Assembly (NCBI GenBank): GCA_000492175.2
Contig: CP097573.1
Coordinates: forward strand, 2,728,001-2,792,000
DNA from: Firmicutes bacterium ASF500
GTDB taxonomy: Bacteria > Bacillota > Clostridia > Oscillospirales > Oscillospiraceae
Length of the DNA stretch: 64,000 nt
Direction: 5' to 3'
Program-made: the position numbers and the translations under genes
In this document: piece after piece, positions 16,456-24,436 of the stretch
Position numbering within the stretch: the stretch's first letter is position 1
How the letters are laid out: each line of letters starts with the position of its first letter
The notes under the pieces: generated by a model
What the model was told of the DNA's origin: nothing
What the model saw: the letters and a program-made list of their open reading frames with translations, nothing else
Database searches by the model: none

Positions 16456-17418
16456 GTGAGTACAAAAACCCCAGCTGCCCCCGCGGCGCGGAAGACGGCA
16501 AATCAGCCGGAGCCCCGTCTGCCCAACCCCGGAAGCAAACACTTCTTCCGTACCGTCGAGCCCTACATCTGGATCGCCCCCAGCGTCATTCTGATGGCCA
16601 TTTTCATCGTGACCCCCATTTTCAAGGTTTTTCAGCTGTCCATGAACAAGGTGACCCGGGCGGGCAAGCTGAAGGGCTTCAATAACTTTGAGAACTTCAC
16701 TTCCGTTATCAAGGACCCCGCCTTCACCCTGGTGCTGAAAAACACCATCCTTTGGACCGTCGCCGTGGTGGTGATCTCCACCCTTCTGGGCTTCATCCTG
16801 GCCCTCATCCTGAACAACGAGTTCAAGGGCCGGAAAATCGCCCGGGCCATCGTGGTCTTCCCCTGGGCCACCACCCTGGTCATCCAGGCCAGCGCCTGGA
16901 AGTTCATTGTAAACACCGACTACGGCACCCTGAACGCTCTGCTGATGAAGCTGAAGATCATCAGCGCTCCCATGAACTGGACCTCCACCCCCGCCGCATG
17001 GTTTGCCTGGGAGATCGCCTGCGGTATCTTCGTCACCATCCCCTTTGTCTGCTTCTGCGTGCTGTCCGGCTTGCAAAGCATTGACACGTCCTACTACGAG
17101 GCCGCCACGGTGGACGGGGCGGGCTACTTCCAAAAGCTGTTCAACATCACCCTGCCCCTGGTCAAGTCCTCCCTGACGGTGTCCACCGTGCTGAACATCA
17201 TCTACGTGTTCAACTCCTTCCCCATCATCTGGACCATGACCAAGGGCGACCCCGCCAACCGCACCGACACCCTGGTAACCTATCTATATAAGCTGGCCTT
17301 CTACAACGGCAAGCAGGGCGAGGCCTCCGCCGTATCGGTGATCGGCTTTATCATTCTGCTGTGCTGCGCCAGCGTCTACATGGTCTACACCCTGCGGAAA
17401 GGAGATGAGGAGCTGTGA
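16456..17418 (+). CDS. ABC sugar transporter permease (MalF-like)
   Basis: A 320-residue inner-membrane permease with six predicted helices, after a basic N-terminal tail of about 35 residues. The cytoplasmic EAA loop is visible as YYEAATVDGAGYFQKLFNITLP near residues 215-235, where the ATPase docks. The GTG start at 16456 follows TTAGGAGGTGTCTCC. It pairs with the MalG-like permease whose start overlaps its stop by four bases. No ATPase gene is in this cluster; the MsmX-type protein at 20.9 kb could serve it. Confidence 0.93.
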   Translation: MSTKTPAAPAARKTANQPEPRLPNPGSKHFFRTVEPYIWIAPSVILMAIFIVTPIFKVFQLSMNKVTRAGKLKGFNNFENFTSVIKDPAFTLVLKNTILWTVAVVVISTLLGFILALILNNEFKGRKIARAIVVFPWATTLVIQASAWKFIVNTDYGTLNALLMKLKIISAPMNWTSTPAAWFAWEIACGIFVTIPFVCFCVLSGLQSIDTSYYEAATVDGAGYFQKLFNITLPLVKSSLTVSTVLNIIYVFNSFPIIWTMTKGDPANRTDTLVTYLYKLAFYNGKQGEASAVSVIGFIILLCCASVYMVYTLRKGDEEL

Positions 17419-18272
17419 CCCAAACCGCCAAGAAGCCTGTCTCCATGAAGAAGACAATCCTGCGTCTGCTGCTCTACTTCGTGGTGCTGGATGTATGCGT
17501 CATCACCCTGTACCCCTACTTCGCCATGCTGTGTACCGCTCTGAAGAGCCGGGAGGAGATCTTCTCCGCCGCCGGTACTGTTCTGCCGGTCACCGCCCTG
17601 TGGTCCAACTTCATCGACATCTGGAGCCGGGCCCCCATGGCCAAATACATGCTCAACTCCATCCTGATCGCCGGCGGCTCCACCATCATCGCCATGCTGT
17701 GCGGCATCCCCGCCGCCTACGCCCTATCCCGGATGAAGTTCAAGGGCCAGACCGCCTTTTTGGGCTTTGTGATTGTCTCTCAGATGTTCGCCCCGGTGGT
17801 GCTGCTCATCGGCATCTATCAGGTCATGCAGGTCCTGCACCTGACGGACAGCATCCTGGGCCTGGTCTTCGTCAACGCCGCCTTTAATCAGGCCTTCACC
17901 ATCTGGCTGCTCCGGGGCACCTTTATGGGCATCTCGGCGGATATGGAGCAAGCCGCCACCATTGACGGCTGCAACCGCATCCAGTCCATGATGAAGGTCC
18001 TCCTCCCTGTGGCCGCACCCGGCATCGTCACCACGCTGATCTTCATTTTCATCAACGCCTGGAACGAGTACACCGTGGCCCTGTGCCTCATCTCCACCGA
18101 CACCCTCAAGCCCCTCACCGTGGGTATCAACACCTTCAACGGCTACAACATCATTGAGTGGCAGTACCTCTTCGCCGCCTCCATCTTCGCCATCATCCCG
18201 GTGGTCATCCTCTTTATGGGCATCGAGAAGAACCTGGTCAGCGGTCTGGCCTCCGGCGGCGTAAAGGGCTGA
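17415..18272 (+). CDS. ABC sugar transporter permease (MalG-like)
   Basis: The 285-residue partner permease has six helices and its own EAA-type loop, EQAATIDGCNRIQSMMKVLLP, near residues 177-197. The GTG start overlaps the stop of the first permease (GTGA), so translation is coupled. Together with the lipoprotein it makes a CUT1 importer. The C-terminus (NLVSGLASGGVKG) is the usual ending of this subfamily, showing the gene is complete. Confidence 0.93.
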   Translation: MTQTAKKPVSMKKTILRLLLYFVVLDVCVITLYPYFAMLCTALKSREEIFSAAGTVLPVTALWSNFIDIWSRAPMAKYMLNSILIAGGSTIIAMLCGIPAAYALSRMKFKGQTAFLGFVIVSQMFAPVVLLIGIYQVMQVLHLTDSILGLVFVNAAFNQAFTIWLLRGTFMGISADMEQAATIDGCNRIQSMMKVLLPVAAPGIVTTLIFIFINAWNEYTVALCLISTDTLKPLTVGINTFNGYNIIEWQYLFAASIFAIIPVVILFMGIEKNLVSGLASGGVKG

Positions 18273-18350
18273 CGACCCAAATTCAGTCTTGCATATCCCC
18301 CGCATATGATATAAAATAGAACCGCAAAACTGCTAAAGGAGTAATGCTGT

Positions 18351-19097
18351 ATGAAAATCTTCCGTGAAAAGGATTATGACGCCATGAGCCGCCGCGCGGC
18401 CACCGTGATCGCCGGCGAGATCGTTCACAACCCCGCCTGCCTGCTGGGCCTGGCCACCGGCTCCACCCCCGAGGGGGCCTATAAGTACCTGGTGGACTGG
18501 TATAAGCAGGGCCTGCTCAGCTTCCAGAACGTGCGCTCCGTCAACCTGGACGAGTATGTGGGCCTGGCTCCCGACCACGACCAGAGCTACCGCTATTTCA
18601 TGCAGAGCAACCTGTTTGACCATGTGGACATCGCCCCCGAGAACACCCGGGTGCCCGACGGCCTGACCAAGGACGCCCTGGCCTTCTGCGCCGATTACGA
18701 CGCTTACATCCGGGCCCAGGGCTATGTGGACCTCCAGCTGCTGGGCATTGGCCGCAACGGCCACATCGGCTTCAACGAGCCCGACGACCATTTCGTCAAG
18801 GAGACCCATGTGGTGGACCTGGCCGAGAGCACCATCGACGCCAACGCCCGCTTCTTCGCCAGCCGGGACGACGTGCCCAAGCAGGCCATCTCCATGGGCA
18901 TGGGCGCCATCATGGGGGCCAAGAAGGTCCTTCTGTGCGCCAGCGGCGAGGACAAGGCCGACGCCATCTGCCGGGCCGTCTCCGGGGCGATTACCTCCCA
19001 GTGCCCCGGCTCCATCCTCCAGCTCCACCCCAACATGGTCCTGGTGGCCGACGAGGCCGCGCTCAGCAAGCTGATCGCCTCTGGAGTAGAGGTATGA
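18351..19097 (+). CDS. nagB: Glucosamine-6-phosphate deaminase
   Basis: NagB converts GlcN-6-P to fructose-6-P and ammonia, linking amino-sugar use to glycolysis. In the 248-residue protein the phosphate-binding LATGSTPEGAY, the catalytic NLDEYVGL (D near residue 67) and GIGRNGHIGFNEP with the active-site histidine are all intact. ATG at 18351 follows AAAGGAGTAATGCTGT. Its stop overlaps the nagA start by four bases. It probably belongs to the same transcript as the importer, 78 bases downstream. Confidence 0.96.
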   Translation: MKIFREKDYDAMSRRAATVIAGEIVHNPACLLGLATGSTPEGAYKYLVDWYKQGLLSFQNVRSVNLDEYVGLAPDHDQSYRYFMQSNLFDHVDIAPENTRVPDGLTKDALAFCADYDAYIRAQGYVDLQLLGIGRNGHIGFNEPDDHFVKETHVVDLAESTIDANARFFASRDDVPKQAISMGMGAIMGAKKVLLCASGEDKADAICRAVSGAITSQCPGSILQLHPNMVLVADEAALSKLIASGVEV

Positions 19098-20221
19098 GAA
19101 TTGTCAACGGTCAGGTCTTTGACCTGGAGCAGGGCTTTGTCAGCCGGGACCTGTGCACCGACGGGGCCCTGATCGCTCAGACCAGTGGCGACGGCCAGGA
19201 GTTGGACGCCAGCGGCTGCTATGTCATCCCCGGGCTGGTGGATGTCCACTTCCACGGCTGTGTGGGGGAGGATTTTTCCGACGCCACCCCCGACGGTCTG
19301 CAAAAAATCGCTGATTTCGAGCTGTCCCAGGGAGTCACCTACATCTGCCCCACCGGCATGACCCTCCCTGAGGACCAGCTCACCGCCATCTGCAAGACCA
19401 CCGCCGCCCACCGGGCCAAAAATCCCGGCGGCGCGGAGGTGGTGGGGGCCCATCTGGAGGGACCCTTCCTGTGCATGGCAAAGAAGGGCGCCCAGAACGG
19501 CGACTACCTCCACGCCCCCGACGCCGAAATGCTCAAGCGCCTCCAGGAGGTCGCTGAGGGCTCCGTCCGTCTGGTCACCCTGGCCCCCGAGGAGCCCGGG
19601 TCTGTGGAGTTCATCAAGGCCGCTAAGGACATGGGCATCCATGTATCCCTGGGCCACACGGTGGCCAACTACGACACGGCCAAGGCCGCCTTTGAGGCGG
19701 GGGCCGACCACGCCACCCATCTGTACAATGCCATGCCCCCCCTGGCCCACCGGGACCCCGGCGTCATCGGCGCGGCCTATGAGTGCCCCCACGTCAAGCC
19801 CGAGCTGATCTGCGACGGCATCCACATCCACCCCGCGGTGGTGCGCCTCACCTTCGGCCTGTTCGGCAAGGAGCGGATGATCATCATCTCCGACTCCCTC
19901 CGGGCCACCGGCATGCCCGACGGGGAGTACCCCTTCGGCGGACAGATGATCGAGGTCCACGGCAACCGGGCCACCATCCTGGGCCACCCGGAGACCCTGG
20001 CCGGTTCGGTCACCAGCCTGATGGGCTGTCTGCGTCAGGCCATCTCCTTCGGCATCCCCGCCGCCGACGCCGTCCGGGCCTGCACCTATAACCCCGCCCA
20101 GTCCATCGGCATCGACGGCCGCGCCGGTACCCTGGACGTGGGCAAGGAGGCCAGCATCGTCCTGCTGGACCAGAAGGATCTGTCCATTAAGGCGATTATC
20201 TTTAAGGGGCAGAAGATATAA
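19094..20221 (+). CDS. nagA: N-acetylglucosamine-6-phosphate deacetylase
   Basis: NagA removes acetate from GlcNAc-6-P to supply NagB. The 375-residue amidohydrolase has the DVHFHG metal motif (about 50-55), the HLEGPF glutamate motif, GHTVA and HLYNAMPPLAHRDPG with the usual ligand residues, and ISDSLRATG carrying the catalytic aspartate. The ATG at 19094 overlaps the nagB stop; a longer reading upstream only covers nagB. A block of nested repeats separates it from the ATPase gene that follows. Confidence 0.96.
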   Translation: MRIVNGQVFDLEQGFVSRDLCTDGALIAQTSGDGQELDASGCYVIPGLVDVHFHGCVGEDFSDATPDGLQKIADFELSQGVTYICPTGMTLPEDQLTAICKTTAAHRAKNPGGAEVVGAHLEGPFLCMAKKGAQNGDYLHAPDAEMLKRLQEVAEGSVRLVTLAPEEPGSVEFIKAAKDMGIHVSLGHTVANYDTAKAAFEAGADHATHLYNAMPPLAHRDPGVIGAAYECPHVKPELICDGIHIHPAVVRLTFGLFGKERMIIISDSLRATGMPDGEYPFGGQMIEVHGNRATILGHPETLAGSVTSLMGCLRQAISFGIPAADAVRACTYNPAQSIGIDGRAGTLDVGKEASIVLLDQKDLSIKAIIFKGQKI

Positions 20222-20235
20222 GAGAGCACCAAAAG

Positions 20236-20662
20236 CCTCCTTTTCCCCGCAAGGGGGACGCGATAGCCGTAAGCGGCAGAGCCGCTAACGGCTATCCAGC
20301 GAAAGGAGGTGCCCCAGTTCGCAAACTGGGGCGGAGGATTGATTTCGCCGCAGGCGAAATGTGCGAAGCAAACGAGGTCTTAGAGCCTCATGTAGGGGCG
20401 GATATCATCCGCCCGTCAGGTCTAGGCGATGTCCAGCGGGCGGATAATATCCGCCCCTACAAGGACGCACCCCCCGCAGGAGCCCGTAGGGCGGGACGAC
20501 TCGGCCCGCTGTCCACGGAAAGCGGGGCCCTTTGGGAGAACGGCGCGCCGGGGTCGTCGCGCCCTACACGGGTTTACTTCGTATGTTTTGCTTCGCAAAA
20601 CGCAATCCTCAGTCACGGCTTCGCCGTGCCAGTCCCTCTCAAAAGGGGCCTTGGGAGGAGAC
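20236..20662. repeat. Composite repeat: family B element with A and D modules nested inside
   Basis: The left half (20236-20390: GGTGCCCCAGTTCGCAAACTGGGGC then GGCGAAATGTG) and the right half (20570-20662: TTTACTTCGTATG, CGCAATCCTCAGTC) match the uninterrupted B element at 52791-52972. Between them lie an A pair (20391-20461) and a D unit (20486-20568). All are palindrome-rich, with no open frame. The remaining bases to 20897 hold a TATAAT-like box at 20716 and AAAGGAGG at about 20770, but no separate gene. Confidence 0.8.
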
Positions 20663-20897
20663 CTGCGCATTTCCCATTCCCCGTTGGAACAAGCGGACCC
20701 GTCCGCTTTTCCAAATATAATTCAAGGGCCGGGAGGCTACTCCATCACTATAGTCCCCGGTACCAAACAAAAGGAGGAAAAAAACCGCTGCGGCTTGCGG
20801 TGCGGCAGTGTGGAGACCTGTCGTAAAGCTCCCGGGGACTTCGCTGCTCCGGGACGAGATGGAGAAGGCGGTGGCCGCTCCATCAAAGCCGAATGCT

Positions 20898-22088
20898 ATG
20901 GCAACTCTGAACCTGAAGAACATCCAGAAGATCTACCCCCACAGCAACGACCAGAAGAAGGCCAAGAAGAAAAAGGGCGAGCCCGAGAAGAAGACCAACC
21001 TTCAGGTCACCGACCAGGGCGTCATCGCTGTCCAGTCCTTCAACCTGGACATCGCCGACAAGGAGTTCATCGTGCTGGTCGGCCCCTCCGGCTGCGGCAA
21101 GTCCACCACCCTGCGGATGGTGGCCGGTCTGGAGGAGATCTCCGGCGGCGAGCTGTACATCGACGGCAAGCTGATGAACGATGTGGAGCCCAAGAACCGG
21201 GACATCGCCATGGTGTTCCAGAGCTACGCTCTGTATCCCCACATGACGGTGTATGAGAACATGGCCTTCCCCCTGAAGCTGCGCAAGATGGACAAGGACG
21301 AGATCGACCGCCGCGTGAAGGAGGCCGCTGAGATCCTGGACATCACCCAGTATCTGGACCGCAAGCCCAAGGCTCTGTCCGGCGGCCAGCGTCAGCGTGT
21401 GGCCATCGGCCGCGCCATCGTCCGCGAGCCCAAGGTGCTCCTCATGGACGAGCCTCTGTCCAACCTGGACGCCAAGCTCCGGAACCAGATGCGCGCCGAG
21501 ATCATCAAGCTGCGCCAGAAGATCAACACCACGTTCATCTACGTCACCCACGACCAGACTGAGGCCATGACCCTGGGCGACCGCATTGTCATCATGAAGG
21601 ACGGCTTCATCCAGCAGATCGGCACCCCCCAGGAGGTCTTCGATCACCCCGCCAATCTGTTCGTCTCCGGCTTCATCGGCATGCCCCAGATGAACTACTT
21701 TAACGCCAAGCTGGTCAACGAGGGCGGCAAGTACGCCGTGGCCGTGGAGAACTGCAAGGTCGTTCTCTCTGACGAGAAGCAGAAGAACCTGACCGCCAAC
21801 AAGGTGCAGCCCCAGGACATCACCCTGGGCGTCCGTCCCAGCCACATGGTTCTGTCCAAGCAGCCCGGCAACACCCTCACCGCCACCATCGACGTGTCTG
21901 AGCTGATGGGCAGCGAGGTCCACTTCCACGCCAATGCCAACGGCAAGGACGTGGTAGTGATTGTTCCCACCATGAACGCTGACGGCGAGCGCATCGACTC
22001 TTACCACGCCGGCGACAAGCTGAACCTGACCTTCAGCGGCAACGTCTGCCACGTCTTTGCCAAGGACGGCAAGAATCTGGAGTTCTAA
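20898..22088 (+). CDS. MsmX/UgpC-type sugar ABC transporter ATPase
   Basis: The 396-residue multi-substrate ATPase energises CUT1 importers. It shows Walker A GPSGCGKST, the Q-loop, signature LSGGQRQRVAIGRAIV, Walker B VLLMDEPLSNLD and the H-loop THDQTEAM, followed by a C-terminal regulatory OB-fold region. An insertion rich in lysine (DQKKAKKKKGEPEKKTN) sits between the first strand and the Walker A, which is unusual. The start is uncertain: MATLNLKNIQKIYP at 20898 fits homologues, but the nearest good ribosome site, AAAGGAGG, lies about 125 bases upstream, suggesting that a small insertion has split the leader. Confidence 0.9.
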   Translation: MATLNLKNIQKIYPHSNDQKKAKKKKGEPEKKTNLQVTDQGVIAVQSFNLDIADKEFIVLVGPSGCGKSTTLRMVAGLEEISGGELYIDGKLMNDVEPKNRDIAMVFQSYALYPHMTVYENMAFPLKLRKMDKDEIDRRVKEAAEILDITQYLDRKPKALSGGQRQRVAIGRAIVREPKVLLMDEPLSNLDAKLRNQMRAEIIKLRQKINTTFIYVTHDQTEAMTLGDRIVIMKDGFIQQIGTPQEVFDHPANLFVSGFIGMPQMNYFNAKLVNEGGKYAVAVENCKVVLSDEKQKNLTANKVQPQDITLGVRPSHMVLSKQPGNTLTATIDVSELMGSEVHFHANANGKDVVVIVPTMNADGERIDSYHAGDKLNLTFSGNVCHVFAKDGKNLEF

Positions 22089-22108
22089 TCCTTCCTCCCC
22101 GGAAAAAT

Positions 22109-22143
22109 ACCGGCCCCGCCTTTGATGGAAAGGCGGGGCCGGT
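22109..22143 (+). terminator. Terminator after the ABC ATPase gene
   Basis: ACCGGCCCCGCCTTT (22109-22123) pairs perfectly with 22129-22143, followed by CCTATTTAT. It lies between convergent genes and may serve both. Confidence 0.75.
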
Positions 22144-22148
22144 CCTAT

Positions 22149-22886
22149 TTATCCGTTTTTCTTGCGGGCCGAGACCAGGAGCATCATGGGCCGACGCAGC
22201 TCGTCCCTCATGCCGGGCAGGTCCATCATGTGCTGGGGCGGCTGGGGCTCCACGACCTGCTGGAGCTGGAAGCCGCAGTCCGTCAGCGTCCCCAGGTAGG
22301 TGGTCAGCGTGCGGTGGTATTTGGTGACCGGCTCCCCCAGAAAGACGGCGGCACGCGCGCCCTCCAGGTAGTAGCGGTCCACCGGGAAGTGGAGGATGTT
22401 CCCCTCCCCGTCGTATATCCAGTCCTGGGAGCCGTAGGCGGTGAAGACGGGGTGCTCCACCGAGAAAATGAGCTGTCCCCCTGGCTTTAGCCAGCGGCTG
22501 ATGCGCTGAACCAGGGCGGGGAAGTCCTGAATATAGTGGAAGGCTAGCGAGCTGAGCACCACGTCAAAGCTGCCGTCAGGAAAGGACAGGTCCTCCATAG
22601 CGGCCTGACGGTACTGGATGTTGGGGCCGGAGTTGCGCCGGGCGGCCTCCTCCAGCATGCTTTGGGAGATATCGGTCCCCAGCACCGAGGCCGCGCCCTG
22701 CCCGGCGGCGTATTTGCAGTGCCAGCCGTAGCCGCAGCCCAGGTCCAGCAGGGACAGCCCCCGGAAATCAGGCAGGAGCTTTTGAAGTTCGGCCCACTCT
22801 CCAGCTCCTGCCAGCCCCTGTTGGGACCGGGCCATCTGGCCGTACTTTTGGAAAAAGATGGGGTCGTCGTATTTATTTTCCTTCAT
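22149..22886 (-). CDS. Class I SAM-dependent methyltransferase
   Basis: The 245-residue enzyme has motif I LLDLGCGYGWH (about 50-60), an acidic residue ending strand two in LGTDIS, and FDVVLSSLAFHYIQD as post-motif II, as in the UbiE/Methyltransf_11 type. Substrate is unknown. The ATG at 22886 follows AGGATCTGATCTT. It lies 30 bases after the MATE gene on the same strand, so both probably share the promoter at 24356-24383, but there is no clear functional link. Confidence 0.85.
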   Translation of the reverse strand: MKENKYDDPIFFQKYGQMARSQQGLAGAGEWAELQKLLPDFRGLSLLDLGCGYGWHCKYAAGQGAASVLGTDISQSMLEEAARRNSGPNIQYRQAAMEDLSFPDGSFDVVLSSLAFHYIQDFPALVQRISRWLKPGGQLIFSVEHPVFTAYGSQDWIYDGEGNILHFPVDRYYLEGARAAVFLGEPVTKYHRTLTTYLGTLTDCGFQLQQVVEPQPPQHMMDLPGMRDELRRPMMLLVSARKKNG

Positions 22887-22916
22887 AAGATCAGATCCTG
22901 TCTTGTATCTAAAAAC

Positions 22917-24317
22917 TCAGCAGCGCTCCCCCGCAGGGGCGGGCTGGGACTGAGGGTTGGGCTGCGCGCAGTACTTCGCGATGAGCCTCGGGGTGAAGCG
23001 GAGGAAGAGGGCGGTGGACATGACGCAGGCGATTGCGTCGCAGAAGGGCTCGGCGGCGAAGGCGGCGGCTGCGGTGAACAGCACGGGGAACAGCAGGACG
23101 CCCACCAGGAACAGGCTCTTGCGGAACAGGGAGCAGAACAGGGCCAGGTGGACGTTGCCCAGGGCGGTGGACATATCGGTTACCATCCACTGGGGGGCCA
23201 TGAACAGTGTCCCCGCCGTGTAAATGGTGATGTACTTCACGCTCCGGGTCAGCACCTCGGCGTCGTCGGAGAAGAACCGGACAAAGTGGGGGGCAAAGAA
23301 CTGAGTGGCCCCCAGCATGAAGGCGGAGAAGGTCAGGCAGAGGAGAAAGACGCCCAGCAGAGCCTGTTTGACCCGCTTGGCGCTGCCGGCGCCTAGGTTG
23401 AAGCTGACCACCCCCTGACAGCCCAGGGTGATGCCGCTCATAGGCATGAAGATCAGGAGGATATAGCTCTGAACGATGGCGGCGCAGGTAATGAGGATAT
23501 CCCCCTCTCCGGGCCCGCCCCGGTGCTGGAGGGTGGAGTTGAGGACGATGAGAATGACGCTGTCCAGAGCGTAGGTGAGGAAGGGGGACATCCCCAGGGA
23601 CACCACCCGCCGGCACAGCTTGGGGTCCAGCCGCCCCCAGCGCAGAGGGACGGGGAGGCTGGGCAGGCGCAGGGAGACCAGCACAAAGATGCAGGCCGCC
23701 CCCTGGGAGATGACGGTGGCCCAGGCCGCGCCGGACACCCCCATCCCCAGCCCGAAGATGAAGACTGGGTCCAGGACAATGTTCAGAACCGCGCCCAGCA
23801 CCACCGTCCCCATGCCCAGGCCGGACCGGCCCTGGGCGATCAGGAAGCTGTTCAGCCCACCGGAGAGCAGGGCAAAGGCGGTGCCGGCGATGTAGATGGT
23901 GATGTAGTTCATAGCGTAGGGGAAGGTGTCCGCGCTGGCCCCGAACCACCACAGAAACTGCCGCCTCAGCAGAAAAAACAGCAGGCTCAGTCCCACGGCC
24001 AGCCCCAGCAGCAGACGGAAGCAGTTAGACAGCAGCTGGGAGGCCCCCTCCTGGTCTCCGCCGCCCAGCTTCATGCCCATCAGCGGCGTGCCGCCCAGGC
24101 CCACCAGCAGGGAGAAGGAGGAGAGCAGAGCGATAATAGGCCCACAGACCCCCACGCCCGCCAGGGCCAGACTGCCGACCTCCTCAATATGTCCAATGAA
24201 CATCCGGTCCACAATGCTGTACAGCACGTTAATCAGCTGGGCCAGCATGGTGGGGATGGCCAGGCGGAGCAGCAGTCCAGGTATGGGGTCGGTCCCTAAA
24301 TTGTTCTTCCGTTTCAA
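22917..24317 (-). CDS. MATE-family multidrug/cation efflux protein
   Basis: Twelve hydrophobic segments in about 466 residues, opening with GTDPIPGLLLRLAIPTMLAQLINVLY and containing VDRMFIGHIEEVGSLALAGVG, the hallmark first MATE repeat. These pumps export drugs or metabolites using sodium or proton gradients. Two TTG codons compete as start: 24317 has correct spacing (eight bases) from AGGAG, whereas 24326 overlaps it; I choose 24317. The methyltransferase gene follows 30 bases later. Confidence 0.9.
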   Translation of the reverse strand: MKRKNNLGTDPIPGLLLRLAIPTMLAQLINVLYSIVDRMFIGHIEEVGSLALAGVGVCGPIIALLSSFSLLVGLGGTPLMGMKLGGGDQEGASQLLSNCFRLLLGLAVGLSLLFFLLRRQFLWWFGASADTFPYAMNYITIYIAGTAFALLSGGLNSFLIAQGRSGLGMGTVVLGAVLNIVLDPVFIFGLGMGVSGAAWATVISQGAACIFVLVSLRLPSLPVPLRWGRLDPKLCRRVVSLGMSPFLTYALDSVILIVLNSTLQHRGGPGEGDILITCAAIVQSYILLIFMPMSGITLGCQGVVSFNLGAGSAKRVKQALLGVFLLCLTFSAFMLGATQFFAPHFVRFFSDDAEVLTRSVKYITIYTAGTLFMAPQWMVTDMSTALGNVHLALFCSLFRKSLFLVGVLLFPVLFTAAAAFAAEPFCDAIACVMSTALFLRFTPRLIAKYCAQPNPQSQPAPAGERC

Positions 24318-24355
24318 AACAGTCAACTCCTGTGGGATAATCTGGGCTGTGGGCT

Positions 24356-24383
24356 ATTATACTCAGCCCAGGGGAAAAGTCAA
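24356..24383 (-). promoter_or_regulatory. Sigma-A promoter of the MATE/methyltransferase unit
   Basis: TTGACT (24383-24378) and TATAAT (24361-24356) on the minus strand, 16-base spacing, about 40 bp upstream of the start. Confidence 0.75.
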
Positions 24384-24396
24384 GAGGAGGTGATGA

Positions 24397-24429
24397 AAAT
24401 GGAGCGTCCCCCAGGGAGACGCTCCATTT
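24397..24429 (-). terminator. Terminator of the seven-gene surface operon
   Basis: AAATGGAGCGTC (24397-24408) pairs perfectly with 24418-24429. It lies eight bases past the last stop of the operon; the minus-strand read-out ends CATTTTCATC. Confidence 0.8.
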
Positions 24430-24436
24430 CTTAAAT

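Noticed and set aside
24381..24435. A 12-codon frame (MERPPGRRSIS) with an excellent GAGGAGGTGATG site on the plus strand.
   Set aside because: It coincides exactly with the terminator hairpin of the opposing operon and with the MATE promoter; the frame is a by-product of the palindrome.
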